A stretch of 64,000 nucleotides of DNA from Clostridium ljungdahlii DSM 13528 (GTDB taxonomy: Bacteria > Bacillota > Clostridia > Clostridiales > Clostridiaceae), in contig NC_014328.1 in NCBI RefSeq assembly GCF_000143685.1, positions 1,860,001-1,924,000 on the forward strand. The letters are read 5' to 3'. Below are positions 35,322 to 43,984 of the stretch, piece by piece. The notes beneath the pieces were generated by a model, which was not told where the DNA came from, did not search any database, and worked only from the letters and a program-made list of their open reading frames with translations. The translations under genes and the position numbers were made by a program. Position 1 is the first letter of the stretch. The number at the start of each line of letters is the position of its first letter.

Positions 35322-36815
35322 ATGGGAAAGTACAAGCAAATTACAAAGAGAGGATTAATTTCATCAATAGTAGGCTACTCAATATTTACACTAGTATATT
35401 GGATTGCATTTTACGAGTTATATACTTTATGTAAATTTGGACGATTTAAAAATAATATAACTGTATTATTGGGATGTATGGTATTCTTTTTGGCTTGGTT
35501 TATAATTCTAATAATTAGAATTACGAAAAAACCAGCAGTTGCGGCTGACCAGAATGTAGATAGATATAAGTTCTATTCGCGTTGCAAAACTATATGGACT
35601 TGTACAATTATAATAGTTATAGTTCTTATAACATGTTTTTATGGAGTGAAAATATACCATAGTGCAATAAATTACAATGGAAAACTGTCATGGTTCTTAA
35701 GAGATTTAAAAAATAAAAGAACTGTAAAGCTTGAACATAATAATATATATGAAAGCGGTATAGAAGGGATATTTGCAGATGTTAACAAAAAAGTTCATAT
35801 GCCACAAAAATTATATGTTGTAAATAACTTTAGTCTAAAATTTGATTCTAATGGACAAATTACATCTTTTGATACATTTCTTTATGGAAAAAATGCTAAA
35901 GGTGAGTTAGAAAGCTATTTAATTAGTTACAACAGCAAAAATTCAGGGAATATAACTATATATTTAAATGGTTATGTAAATGCAAATTATAATGATGACA
36001 AACTATTAGAACCATTAATTAAGACAATGAAAGTAATTCCACTTAAGAAAACAGTGAGAAACTGGCCTGAAAAGCAGTATGGTATTCTTTATTCTGGTAA
36101 ACGAAGTTTTGGATATAATACAGATGGTATTGTTTATATTGATTCAAAAGGTAATACAAATTCAGCTGTTAATGCCTATTCTGAAATAGTAGGATATATT
36201 GTTTCTGTATTTGTACCGGGCAAAGAAAGTAAATATACTCCTGTTAGATACAATTTAACAGATTATTTAAATAATATTAAAACATCAGGACCTTCAAAGG
36301 ACAATAAAGAGAGTTATAATCAATCAAATAATGCTGAAGATCAATTTTATTTATCAAAGCAAGTTGGGTATCGTTTAGAAGTAACGGCAGCTGCGGCGGG
36401 TAGTAGATCTTATTCATTAACTGGTACTACCGATGGTGGGCAAACATGGAAGACGATAAATGAAGATCCGTTTTCCGGGTCCCTTGGATCAGCAGTAGGA
36501 ATAACATTTTTGAATAATAAGCTTGGATTTTTATGTTTATCTTATAGTGGTGGAAGCAAGGGTCAATTATACCGCACAGAAGATGGAGGAAAATCTTATA
36601 AAAAGGTAAATTTCCCAGAAACGAAAGTAGCATTAGATGGTGGCAAAACGTATAATCCTTTTGATTTACCTGGAATGCCTTATGAGAAAGGTGGAAATCT
36701 CAATGTTTTGGTTGGACAAGGATCTGATGGGGATTATAATGGAGGCTGTAAAGCTTTGTACCAATCAAAAGATAATGGAGTAACATGGCAGTATTTAGAA
36801 GAGAAAATGAATTAG
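35322..36815 (+). CDS. membrane protein with C-terminal Asp-box (BNR-like) repeats
   Basis: A 497-aa protein with three N-terminal membrane segments (about 14-36, 43-66 and 92-112), a long extracytoplasmic region, and C-terminal Asp-box repeats: 'TGTTDGGQTWKTI', 'YRTEDGGKSYKKV', 'YQSKDNGVTWQYL'. Asp-box units occur in sialidases and beta-propeller proteins, but only three are visible here, too few for a full propeller. No catalytic residues were recognised. A surface-sensing or binding role is a guess. GGAG precedes the ATG. Confidence 0.75.
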   Translation: MGKYKQITKRGLISSIVGYSIFTLVYWIAFYELYTLCKFGRFKNNITVLLGCMVFFLAWFIILIIRITKKPAVAADQNVDRYKFYSRCKTIWTCTIIIVIVLITCFYGVKIYHSAINYNGKLSWFLRDLKNKRTVKLEHNNIYESGIEGIFADVNKKVHMPQKLYVVNNFSLKFDSNGQITSFDTFLYGKNAKGELESYLISYNSKNSGNITIYLNGYVNANYNDDKLLEPLIKTMKVIPLKKTVRNWPEKQYGILYSGKRSFGYNTDGIVYIDSKGNTNSAVNAYSEIVGYIVSVFVPGKESKYTPVRYNLTDYLNNIKTSGPSKDNKESYNQSNNAEDQFYLSKQVGYRLEVTAAAAGSRSYSLTGTTDGGQTWKTINEDPFSGSLGSAVGITFLNNKLGFLCLSYSGGSKGQLYRTEDGGKSYKKVNFPETKVALDGGKTYNPFDLPGMPYEKGGNLNVLVGQGSDGDYNGGCKALYQSKDNGVTWQYLEEKMN

Positions 36816-36851
36816 GATTTTTGGAAAATGTGTCAAAACGAATTAATAATT

Positions 36852-37757
36852 TTATTTTTCATTTGAACGTATAAAATTTGATAACTGCATTTTACTATTA
36901 ACATTTAATTTTTTATAAATATTTTGTATATGATTATCAACGGTCTTAGGGGATATAAAAAGTTTTTCAGCAATTTGTTTATATGTTACTCCTTCCATGA
37001 TAAGTTCTATAATCTCACCTTGCTTTTCTGTAATGTCATATTTTTGCTTAAAGTAATCTGTAAGTTTATTATTAGCAATAAATGCTGGAGCGTTAAAATA
37101 TTTTAAAACCAGTTTAAGATTAAAAATATTAATTGCAAGGAAATAAGAAGGAAGTGCTGCTATTTTTAAAATATCCATATTTTTAATGAAATGAATGTAA
37201 GAACTATATGATTCGAATATTATTAAAGGCAGAAATACTATAGTTAATAAAATAAAAGATTTTATTGCTTGTCTTAAATCTTTATTCACAACCTGTTTAT
37301 AAGTTGTTAGTCCAATAAATAATTCGTATACAATTACAGCAATAATAGAAGCTCGTACTACAAACTTAAAAATATAGTAGGCGCTAAATAAGTAGTATAT
37401 TGTTATTCCTACAAATTGAAATACAAAAATAGAAATGAATAATGTTTTTTTAAAATTTGTTATTTCTATGCCAAAAAGATAATTTATTAAGAACAATCCT
37501 GATAAAGAACTAAATGATGTGCCAACAATATCTAAAAACTTAGATAAGCATGGAATAAATGAACTTACTTGAATTACATATTTTGAGTATAGTCCTAATG
37601 TTATTGAATTTTGAACAGCAAAAAAAGAAAAATTCAAGACTATGAAAAATTTTAGAGACTTTTTTTTATTACTATTGTAGATAAAATAGGAAATTGAAAT
37701 AGATGATACACCTGTGAATAATGAAATAATACAAAATAGTAAATGAATATCTTTCAT
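36852..37757 (-). CDS. membrane-bound LuxR-type regulator
   Basis: A 301-aa protein with seven hydrophobic segments in residues 1-220 and a C-terminal LuxR/GerE helix-turn-helix: 'ITEKQGEIIELIMEGVTYKQIAEKLFISPKTVDNHIQNIYKKLNVNSKMQLSNFI'. A membrane sensor fused to a DNA-binding domain is a one-component signalling design. GAAAGGA precedes the ATG, and a 12-bp hairpin lies in the leader. Divergent from the NapH-like gene, which may be its target. Confidence 0.85.
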   Translation of the reverse strand: MKDIHLLFCIISLFTGVSSISISYFIYNSNKKKSLKFFIVLNFSFFAVQNSITLGLYSKYVIQVSSFIPCLSKFLDIVGTSFSSLSGLFLINYLFGIEITNFKKTLFISIFVFQFVGITIYYLFSAYYIFKFVVRASIIAVIVYELFIGLTTYKQVVNKDLRQAIKSFILLTIVFLPLIIFESYSSYIHFIKNMDILKIAALPSYFLAINIFNLKLVLKYFNAPAFIANNKLTDYFKQKYDITEKQGEIIELIMEGVTYKQIAEKLFISPKTVDNHIQNIYKKLNVNSKMQLSNFIRSNEK

Positions 37758-37789
37758 AAAAAAGATGTCCTTTCGTTACATTTTACTTT

Positions 37790-37821
37790 GAGAAAAGATT
37801 TAATGGAGTAAATCTTTTCTC
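37790..37821 (-). promoter_or_regulatory. perfect 12-bp leader hairpin of the LuxR-type gene
   Basis: GAGAAAAGATTT (37790-37801) pairs with AAATCTTTTCTC (37810-37821), 8-nt loop, about 32 bp upstream of the LuxR-type start on the minus strand. It could stabilise the leader, terminate early or act as an operator. Confidence 0.5.
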
Positions 37822-37915
37822 AAATGCAATATATAGTATAGAACAGATGATTTTAGAATTCAAGGGATTTAGACATAATGATTATTAGTCAAGAGTGTAA
37901 AAACTGTGTAAATTT

Positions 37916-37949
37916 AGGAATAGGGAGTATTCCCTATCCTTATTTTTTA
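37916..37949 (+). terminator. terminator-like hairpin in the NapH-like leader
   Basis: AGGAATAGGGA and TCCCTATCCTT pair except for one mismatch, with a 4-nt loop and ATTTTTT after it. No plus-strand gene ends here (the upstream gene is on the minus strand), so it may be an attenuator for the downstream gene at 38074. Confidence 0.55.
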
Positions 37950-38073
37950 TGCAATAAAGGGTTTTTTGCCTATTGTTACTTGCTTATTTTTGATGTTTTA
38001 ATGATTTATGAAAGCACGTGCTATTCTAAATAAGCTTTTGTATGATTAAAAAAATTATAAGTGAGGTATACAT

Positions 38074-38778
38074 ATGAAATTAAGAAAGAAAATCAGTTTT
38101 TTATCCTTTTTTTTGTTACCAATTACGTTAAATTATTTTTCACCAGTTCTTATAGTACAAGGAAGTTTTGAAAAAACATTTACAAGTATGCACATTATAT
38201 TTGGATTAATGATTTTACTTGCAGTTTTCTTTGGAGGAGCATGGTGTAGTTATATATGCCCTTTTGGTGCGTTACAAGATTTGTTGCCTAATACTAGTTC
38301 CAAAGGTAAGTTGCCTAATTTGAAATTATTAACAGGAGGCGTTTTCCTAGTTTTAATAGTAGCACCCATAGTAATGGGTGGTTTTCAAAAAATAATATTG
38401 CCTTACCATATGCAAAACACTAAAATGTCTATAAGCAGCGTACATGACTTGATTCGATACTATATAATAACCATATCTATTATTTTGATAACAATAGCAG
38501 CAGGCAAAAGGACATGGTGCCGATACATCTGTCCAATGTATATATTTAATTATGTTGGAATTAAGATAGGAAGATTTTTTAAGTTACCTACCTTGAAAAT
38601 AGTAAGTGAAAGTGATAAATGTACTCAATGCAGAAAATGTACTGAGCACTGTTTGATGGGTCTTGATGTAGCTAATATGGTTAAAAATAATAAATGGAAT
38701 ACTAATGAGTGTATCAAATGTGGGGAATGTTTAAATCAATGTAAATGTGATGCGTTGAAAATAAAGTGGACAAAGTAG
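38074..38778 (+). CDS. NapH/YccM-like membrane ferredoxin
   Basis: A 234-aa membrane protein. Two segments end in the conserved 'WCSYICPFGALQDL' and 'WCRYICPMYIFNYVG', each giving CxxxCP, and the C-terminal ferredoxin domain binds two [4Fe-4S] clusters ('CTQCRKCTEHC' and 'CIKCGECLNQCKC'). NapH-type proteins pass electrons between the membrane and cytoplasmic or periplasmic partners. Four or five membrane helices are predicted. It stands without a partner gene; a terminator pair follows. Tandem terminators downstream isolate it. Confidence 0.85.
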   Translation: MKLRKKISFLSFFLLPITLNYFSPVLIVQGSFEKTFTSMHIIFGLMILLAVFFGGAWCSYICPFGALQDLLPNTSSKGKLPNLKLLTGGVFLVLIVAPIVMGGFQKIILPYHMQNTKMSISSVHDLIRYYIITISIILITIAAGKRTWCRYICPMYIFNYVGIKIGRFFKLPTLKIVSESDKCTQCRKCTEHCLMGLDVANMVKNNKWNTNECIKCGECLNQCKCDALKIKWTK

Positions 38779-38836
38779 GTAAGCAACAAAGTGATATTTG
38801 AAAATTGTTATGGTGTTATATTAAACAGTTTAATTT

Positions 38837-38888
38837 TATTTTTAGGCTATGTTTTAATATGATGTTGAAATATAGCCTAAAAAAATTA
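38837..38888 (+). terminator. first terminator after the NapH-like gene
   Basis: TTTTTAGGCTAT with ATAGCCTAAAAA bracket a 20-odd nt loop that holds an inner TTT/AAA pair. It works on either strand. Confidence 0.7.
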
Positions 38889-38915
38889 TAGGTGGGATTG
38901 TCCACCTATAATTTT
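38882..38915. terminator. second terminator, perfect 14-bp stem
   Basis: AAAATTATAGGTGG (38882-38895) with CCACCTATAATTTT (38902-38915), 6-nt loop. Confidence 0.75.
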
Positions 38916-38981
38916 AAGTATAAGAAGAATATGGCTTTAATGCATTGATATATGAATGTGTTACATTGGTTTGTAATTTAA

Positions 38982-39016
38982 GTGGGAGTGTTATATTAGG
39001 TAATCACCAGATAAAG
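38982..39016 (+). repeat. second copy of the element seen at 11587-11621
   Basis: Starts AGTGGGAGTGTTA, as does the first copy, and ends CAGATAAA; about 28 of 35 positions agree. Both copies precede a gene by 90-130 bp. Nature unknown. Confidence 0.45.
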
Positions 39017-39070
39017 CTACTTAAATTAACAAAAGACAGAATATTGACTAGACTTTAGTGTTATGTTAAT

Positions 39071-39094
39071 ATTTAGACAGCATTATGTCTAAAT
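39071..39094 (+). promoter_or_regulatory. palindromic operator before a MarR gene
   Basis: ATTTAGACA (39071-39079) and TGTCTAAAT (39086-39094) form a perfect 9-bp inverted repeat with a 6-bp centre, immediately after a TATGTTAAT -10-like box. Typical of a self-repressed MarR gene. Confidence 0.65.
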
Positions 39095-39108
39095 GAAAGG
39101 AGATATCT

Positions 39109-39657
39109 ATGAACAATCACAATGCATTATTCTTAATGCAACAAATTTATATAACAATTTTTTCGCTCACTAATAAACTTCAAGTAAAAGGTGATGGATA
39201 TTATGAACATTTAACAAGTAGACAGGTTATGGCTTTAGTAGCAATTCTCCATTTGCCAGAAAATGAAACAACCATTAATAATATTGCTAGAATATTAGGA
39301 ACAACCAAACAGAGTATGAAGCGAGTGCTATCTATTATAGAGAACAAAGGTTATATTATTTCTGTGCCTAGTCAGCTGGATAAGCGTGCAGTTAATCTTA
39401 AAATTACAAGATCCGGAAAACAGATTCTCAAAAACTGTGGTGAAAATTCAATAAGATTTCTTGCTGATATTTCCCAAAACCTTTCAATCGAAGAAATGGA
39501 AATGTTATGGGCTTTATTAAAGAAATTATATAGTTTTGATGGGGAAGAACAGAATGGTTTTGAAGAAGAAGTTGACTATAAAATTGGTGAATTTAGAAAT
39601 GATTCCAAAATAAGAACATTAAATGAATTTGAAAGATTAAGAAACAAGACTGAATAG
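39109..39657 (+). CDS. MarR-family regulator
   Basis: A 182-aa winged-helix protein: 'LTSRQVMALVAILHLPENETTINNIARILGTTKQSMKRVLSIIENKGYIISVPSQLDKRAVNLKITRSGKQIL'. It has a 30-residue acidic C-terminal extension. AAAGGAG precedes the ATG. The alpha/beta hydrolase gene follows 42 bp later, likely in the same operon and under its control. Confidence 0.85.
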   Translation: MNNHNALFLMQQIYITIFSLTNKLQVKGDGYYEHLTSRQVMALVAILHLPENETTINNIARILGTTKQSMKRVLSIIENKGYIISVPSQLDKRAVNLKITRSGKQILKNCGENSIRFLADISQNLSIEEMEMLWALLKKLYSFDGEEQNGFEEEVDYKIGEFRNDSKIRTLNEFERLRNKTE

Positions 39658-39699
39658 AGATTAATAATTTTCTTAAATAATAAAGGGAGATTTAAAATT

Positions 39700-40665
39700 A
39701 TGAAAAATAAATCTAACAGATTAATTTATTTTGAAGAATATGTACATATAAATGGTATAGATCAATATTTGTTTCATGCTGGTACAAAATATGATAACCC
39801 AGTAATGTTGTTTTTACATGGTGGGCCAGGTTTTGCAGAATCAACACTTTCTTATATTTTTCAGGAAAAATGGGAGAGAATTTTTACAATAGTCCACTGG
39901 GATCAACGTGGTGCTGGAAAAACATTTACTAAAAATCCGGATAAATGCCCTACAATTGATTTAATGCTAAAGGATTTATTTGAAATTGTTCAATACTTAA
40001 AAATAAAATATAATAAACAAAAAATAATTTTATTTGGGCATTCCTGGGGAACTATTTTAGGAAGTATATTTATAAAAAAATATCCAGATGAAGTAGCTTA
40101 TTATATTGCAGTTGGGCAAGTTATTAGTATGTTTCAAAATGAGCGTGTTGGCTATGAAAAAGTTAAAGAATTAGCTTTGCAGTCCAATGATAAAAAATCT
40201 CTAAAAGAGCTTGAAGCTTTAGGTGATTATCCAGGAAACAATTATGGTATTAATTTTAAGAAAGAATCTGAAAAACTACGTAAAGTTCAAGCCAAATATG
40301 GTTTAGCTGTTAACAGCAACTTTTCTGCAATTATGGGCCTAATTAGAAGTCCTATTTTTAGATTGTCAGATATTTCTGCATTGATGAAAATGGATAAAGT
40401 AAATAAAGAAATAGTGGAATTTTGGAGTAAATTTGATATAAGATCAGAATCATCAGAATATAAAGTGCCAATTTATTATATTTTAGGTAAAAATGATTGG
40501 CAAACCCCTTATATTATTGCTGAAGAATACTTTAAAAAAATTAATGCCCCATATAAAAAATTATATTTAATACCTGGTGCTGGACATATGACAATGGTAG
40601 ATGAACCCAATTTATTTTTTGATGCTTTGGCAGATATTCGTATTGTAGAGAATGTTGTAAATTAA
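39700..40665 (+). CDS. alpha/beta hydrolase, proline iminopeptidase-like
   Basis: A 321-aa serine hydrolase. The oxyanion motif 'LFLHGGPGFAEST' and the nucleophile elbow 'FGHSWGTILG' are those of proline iminopeptidase-type enzymes; the acid is in 'ILGKNDWQTP' and the His in 'GAGHMTMVDEP'. A cap domain runs from about 140 to 250. Substrate is unknown; prolyl peptides or esters are possible. The gene has a GGGAGA site. Confidence 0.85.
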   Translation: MKNKSNRLIYFEEYVHINGIDQYLFHAGTKYDNPVMLFLHGGPGFAESTLSYIFQEKWERIFTIVHWDQRGAGKTFTKNPDKCPTIDLMLKDLFEIVQYLKIKYNKQKIILFGHSWGTILGSIFIKKYPDEVAYYIAVGQVISMFQNERVGYEKVKELALQSNDKKSLKELEALGDYPGNNYGINFKKESEKLRKVQAKYGLAVNSNFSAIMGLIRSPIFRLSDISALMKMDKVNKEIVEFWSKFDIRSESSEYKVPIYYILGKNDWQTPYIIAEEYFKKINAPYKKLYLIPGAGHMTMVDEPNLFFDALADIRIVENVVN

Positions 40666-40810
40666 AAATTATTTATACAATTTCTGTGAGGGAATTACAT
40701 TGTGAGGTATAAGTCTACTCAACTGTTATGGTGATTAATTTATAAAAGATGGTATGTAAGTGAAAAGTATATATGATATAAAATTGTTCGTGAATCTATA
40801 TGATTGTTTT

Positions 40811-40845
40811 GGGTATAGATTTGGCTTTTACATAAATCTATACCC
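40811..40845. terminator. perfect 12-bp inverted repeat between convergent genes
   Basis: GGGTATAGATTT (40811-40822) with AAATCTATACCC (40834-40845). The U-run is weak on both strands, so the terminator role is inferred from position. Confidence 0.5.
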
Positions 40846-40863
40846 ATTCCCAAAATAGAAAAC

Positions 40864-41685
40864 TTATTTTACCTTTGCAATGTCTGCCATAGTTTGGGCA
40901 CTTGCAGTAATTTCTTCTAATGTGGAGGTTATTTCTTCAGTGGTGGCTGCTTGTCCTTCTGAAATAGACTGAGCTTCATTTATTGTTTTAAAAGTTTGTT
41001 CTATGTTTTTACTTATTTTTGACAATACCCTAGAAACTTTTTGTGAAGATTCACTACTTAATTGTGCTAACTTCCTCATTTCACTTGCAACAACTGTAAA
41101 ACCTTTGCCTTGGTCACCTGACCTGGCTGCTTCTATAGCTGCATTAAGTCCCAACAAGTTAGATTGCGAAGCTATATTTTGTATCATGTTAATAATTTCA
41201 TTACTTTCTTTTATATTATTTTCTGTTTGTTTTGCAGTTTTTACTATATCTTCTATAACATTGTTTAATTTTTCTGATTCAGCACTAATTTCTTCAATAC
41301 TTGCGCTGGTTTCTTCAAGGGAAGAAAATAAGCTGTCTGCTGATTCTTCAACTTTAAATTGTTGGTCTAAACTTTTTCCTATACCAACACCACCTACAAC
41401 ATTTCCTTCAGAATCTTTAATTGGATATGTAACTGCTTTAAATGGAACTCCATGTATTTCTTTAGAAATTATTGTACTGTATATCCTACCATCCTTCATT
41501 GTCTTATGTAATGGATCACCAATTGGTATATTGTCGCCTTTATTAATTCTTAAATCTAGTGTATCACTAGGTCTATAATATAAATACGTTGTTTTATCTA
41601 CAACTGTTACCCCTATATCTTCTTGTAACACATCTTTAAGTACAGGCATGACTTGTAAAAATGCTTCTAAAATATCCTTTTTCAT
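40864..41685 (-). CDS. soluble methyl-accepting chemotaxis-type protein
   Basis: A 273-aa protein without a membrane segment. Residues 1-105 are a sensor domain ('[20 protein letters not shown]', '[19 protein letters not shown]', '[21 protein letters not shown]') that resembles PAS/Cache-like domains of clostridial chemoreceptors. The signalling tip is '[28 protein letters not shown]' with '[16 protein letters not shown]'. It is short for a receptor: the coiled coil is 160 residues. GGGGGG upstream of the ATG on the minus strand. The IS110 element lies behind its promoter. Confidence 0.88.
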   Translation of the reverse strand: MKKDILEAFLQVMPVLKDVLQEDIGVTVVDKTTYLYYRPSDTLDLRINKGDNIPIGDPLHKTMKDGRIYSTIISKEIHGVPFKAVTYPIKDSEGNVVGGVGIGKSLDQQFKVEESADSLFSSLEETSASIEEISAESEKLNNVIEDIVKTAKQTENNIKESNEIINMIQNIASQSNLLGLNAAIEAARSGDQGKGFTVVASEMRKLAQLSSESSQKVSRVLSKISKNIEQTFKTINEAQSISEGQAATTEEITSTLEEITASAQTMADIAKVK

Positions 41686-41844
41686 TGTAATACCCCCCTA
41701 GTATGATAAACATGTAAACATTAAATAATAGTTTTCCTGCCTAAAACTTTAATCTATATAACATCTTTATAGTTCTAAAGTTCATTTATATAACTATTGT
41801 TTAATAACTCATCTTTTGAGACAATATTCTCGTATAGATAGAGG

Positions 41845-42020
41845 TTTACGCTCACCCCCATGAGGCTTTTTGACCTCGGAGCAGAGACTGCTGCCTCTTC
41901 TTTGCGAGATGTTGCGTATGAGCTGGATGTCAATTGTATTTTTACAATTTTTCGTATATCGAACTAGGCTGTAACTTGCATAGATGAGAGGATTCTATCT
42001 AAATAATCTTTTAAATGAAG
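41845..42020 (+). ncRNA. candidate bridge RNA of the IS110 element
   Basis: The 5' non-coding end folds readily: GAGG/CCTC (41861-41878 region), AGCAG/CTGCT (41881-41893), and AATTGTA/ACAATT (41932-41952). IS110-group elements express an RNA from this region that guides the recombinase by pairing with donor and target DNA. Exact ends and the two guide loops are not resolved. Confidence 0.5.
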
Positions 42021-42030
42021 GTGACTTTTT

Positions 42031-43203
42031 ATGTATATTGTTGGTGTTGATATTGGTAAGAATAATCATGAAGCTACTATTATTGATGATACTGGCTCCA
42101 TAATCGGCAAATCTATAAAGTTTGCTAATTCCCATAGCGGTGGAAATAAATTAATTGAACATATAAAAAAATATACTGGCAATTCTAAAGTTATATTTGG
42201 ACTTGAAGCTACGGGGCATTATTGGCTGTCATTATATTCATTTTTACTAACAAAGGGATATGAGATAAACGTTATTAATCCTATTCAATCAGATAGTTTT
42301 AGAAATTTGTATATTCGTAAAACTAAAAACGATACGAAAGATTCTTTTATAATTGCTGAAGTTATTAGATTTGGTAAATTTACTAATACAAAACTTTGTG
42401 ATGATAAACTTCTTGCTCTAAGACAGCTTTGCAGATATAAACTTTCTTTAACTACTGAAATTTCTGAACTTAAATGCAGAATAATTACAGTACTTGACCA
42501 AATTTTCCCTGAATATGATAAACTATTTTCTGATATTTGGGGTGCAAGTTCTAAAGCTGTTCTCGAAAAATGCCAAACTCCAGAAGGAATATTAGAATTG
42601 GATATAAATGATTTAACTAAACTATTGAAAACAAAAAGTAAGGGAAGACTTGGTTTTAATAAGGCTGATGAGATTCAAAATGCAGCTAAAAATACCTTTG
42701 GCATTAAGATAGCTAAAAAAGCTTTTAAATTTCAAATAAAACAACTTATTAGTCAAATACTATTCCTTGAAAAACAAATGAAATCTCTAGATTCAGAAAT
42801 TGAGTTTTATTATAGTAAATTTGACTGCCATCTAACAACTATTCCTGGAATTGGTTCCGTAACTGCTGCTATTATTCTTAGTGAAATTGGTGATATTAAA
42901 CGTTTTAAAAACTCTTCTAGTCTTGTAGCTTATGCTGGCATTGATCCTACTGTTAAGCAATCAGGACAATTTCTATCTAATAACAATAAAATGTCCAAAA
43001 GAGGTTCACCGTATCTTAGACGTGCCTTATTTTTATCTGCTTCAACATGTGTCTTACATGACAGTCCTCTTAATGAATATTATAATAAAAAACGAAGTGA
43101 GGGTAAACATCACTTAGTTGCAATAGGAGCTACAGCTAATAAATTAACACGCATTGTTTTTGCTGTTATGAGAGATAACAAGGATTATGTCCCTATTAAC
43201 TAA
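42031..43203 (+). CDS. IS110-family transposase (DEDD recombinase)
   Basis: A 390-aa recombinase. The N-terminal RuvC-like domain begins 'VGVDIGKNNHEATIID' (first Asp), followed by 'IFGLEATGHYWLSL' (Glu) and 'TKNDTKDSFIIAE' (Asp-Asp). The C-terminal Tnp_IS110/IS116/IS902 domain has 'LTTIPGIGSVTAAIILSEIGDI', 'LVAYAGIDPTVKQSGQ' and 'MSKRGSPYLRRALFLSA' with the catalytic Ser. It is intact and probably active. Codon usage (many TCT/CTT) differs from neighbours. Confidence 0.95.
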   Translation: MYIVGVDIGKNNHEATIIDDTGSIIGKSIKFANSHSGGNKLIEHIKKYTGNSKVIFGLEATGHYWLSLYSFLLTKGYEINVINPIQSDSFRNLYIRKTKNDTKDSFIIAEVIRFGKFTNTKLCDDKLLALRQLCRYKLSLTTEISELKCRIITVLDQIFPEYDKLFSDIWGASSKAVLEKCQTPEGILELDINDLTKLLKTKSKGRLGFNKADEIQNAAKNTFGIKIAKKAFKFQIKQLISQILFLEKQMKSLDSEIEFYYSKFDCHLTTIPGIGSVTAAIILSEIGDIKRFKNSSSLVAYAGIDPTVKQSGQFLSNNNKMSKRGSPYLRRALFLSASTCVLHDSPLNEYYNKKRSEGKHHLVAIGATANKLTRIVFAVMRDNKDYVPIN

Positions 43204-43323
43204 GCAATATTATAACTAGACTAATAGTTTTATGTAAAATTTTAACTATTAATTATTTTAATAGTTTATTTGCTTTGCTCAAAATACTTTCTTATTATTC
43301 GTTTTTAATCTTCATATAAAATA

Positions 43324-43347
43324 AAAAAGGCATAACTCTGCCTTTTT
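43324..43347. terminator. bidirectional terminator
   Basis: AAAAAGGCA (43324-43332) with TGCCTTTTT (43339-43347), 6-nt loop. It terminates the minus-strand gene at 43382-43870 and may also close the IS110 transcript. Confidence 0.8.
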
Positions 43348-43381
43348 ATTAGTAAACAAAATAAGAATAATACGAACTGGT

Positions 43382-43870
43382 TTATTTATTACTATTAACA
43401 ATTTCTATAGCTGCCTTACCTGTCATATGTTCGATTTTGACTTCAATTAAACATACTCTATTCCATTCTCTTTCAATTTCTTGCTGCCCTTCTTTAATAT
43501 AGTCAGGTGAATATTTTTCAACTAAACTTTCAATGGCATATCTCCTATCGGAATCGTTTGTAAGAATCCTTGCTCTGCCAAATATGGAAACACTCCGAAA
43601 ATGGGTAGTAAAAGTTTTTTGTATTACTTCGTCTTTTTCTATAACACAAAATGTCACTTTATCATTCCTTTTAATGCTGTCAATCTTATGCCCTTGTTTT
43701 GCACCATGCATAAATAGTTTGCCGTCTTTAAAAACATAACTTATTGGAACGGTATATGGATAATCATCGTCACCAATTACACCTAAGACGCCAGATGTAC
43801 ATAACTTTAGAATTTCAATTGTCTCTTCTTTGGATAATAATTGTTTTTTTCTTCTCATATCTCTAAACAT
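43382..43870 (-). CDS. pyridoxamine 5'-phosphate oxidase-like (NimA-type) flavoprotein
   Basis: A 162-aa split-barrel flavoprotein. Motifs 'LCTSGVLGVIGDDDYPYTVPISYVFKDGKLFMHGAKQGHKIDSIKRNDKVTFCVIE' fit the FMN-binding NimA/PPOX family; 'SVSIFGRARILTND' is typical. Some members inactivate nitroimidazoles, others have unknown functions. The start could be six residues downstream (MRRKK). Minus strand, alone. Confidence 0.85.
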   Translation of the reverse strand: MFRDMRRKKQLLSKEETIEILKLCTSGVLGVIGDDDYPYTVPISYVFKDGKLFMHGAKQGHKIDSIKRNDKVTFCVIEKDEVIQKTFTTHFRSVSIFGRARILTNDSDRRYAIESLVEKYSPDYIKEGQQEIEREWNRVCLIEVKIEHMTGKAAIEIVNSNK

Positions 43871-43984
43871 AATTACACCTCTAATTCTTTCGCTATTTTA
43901 TTTCTTATCATTTACTGCAATTCTTGATTAAATATTACAATTTACACTTACGACGTTTTATAAAAATATAATATATTAGCATTA

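Larger units (their letters stand above)
41830..43260 (+). mobile_element. IS110-family insertion sequence (ends approximate)
   Basis: A single transposase gene with about 180-200 bp of structured non-coding DNA on the 5' side and about 60 bp on the 3' side. IS110 elements lack long inverted repeats and make little or no duplication, so I cannot place the ends exactly; the left end lies between about 41800 and 41850, and the right end between 43205 and 43320. It is inserted between minus-strand genes. Confidence 0.7.

Noticed and set aside
41003..41578. 191-aa plus-strand ORF
   Set aside because: Antisense to the chemoreceptor gene; low complexity and no ribosome site.
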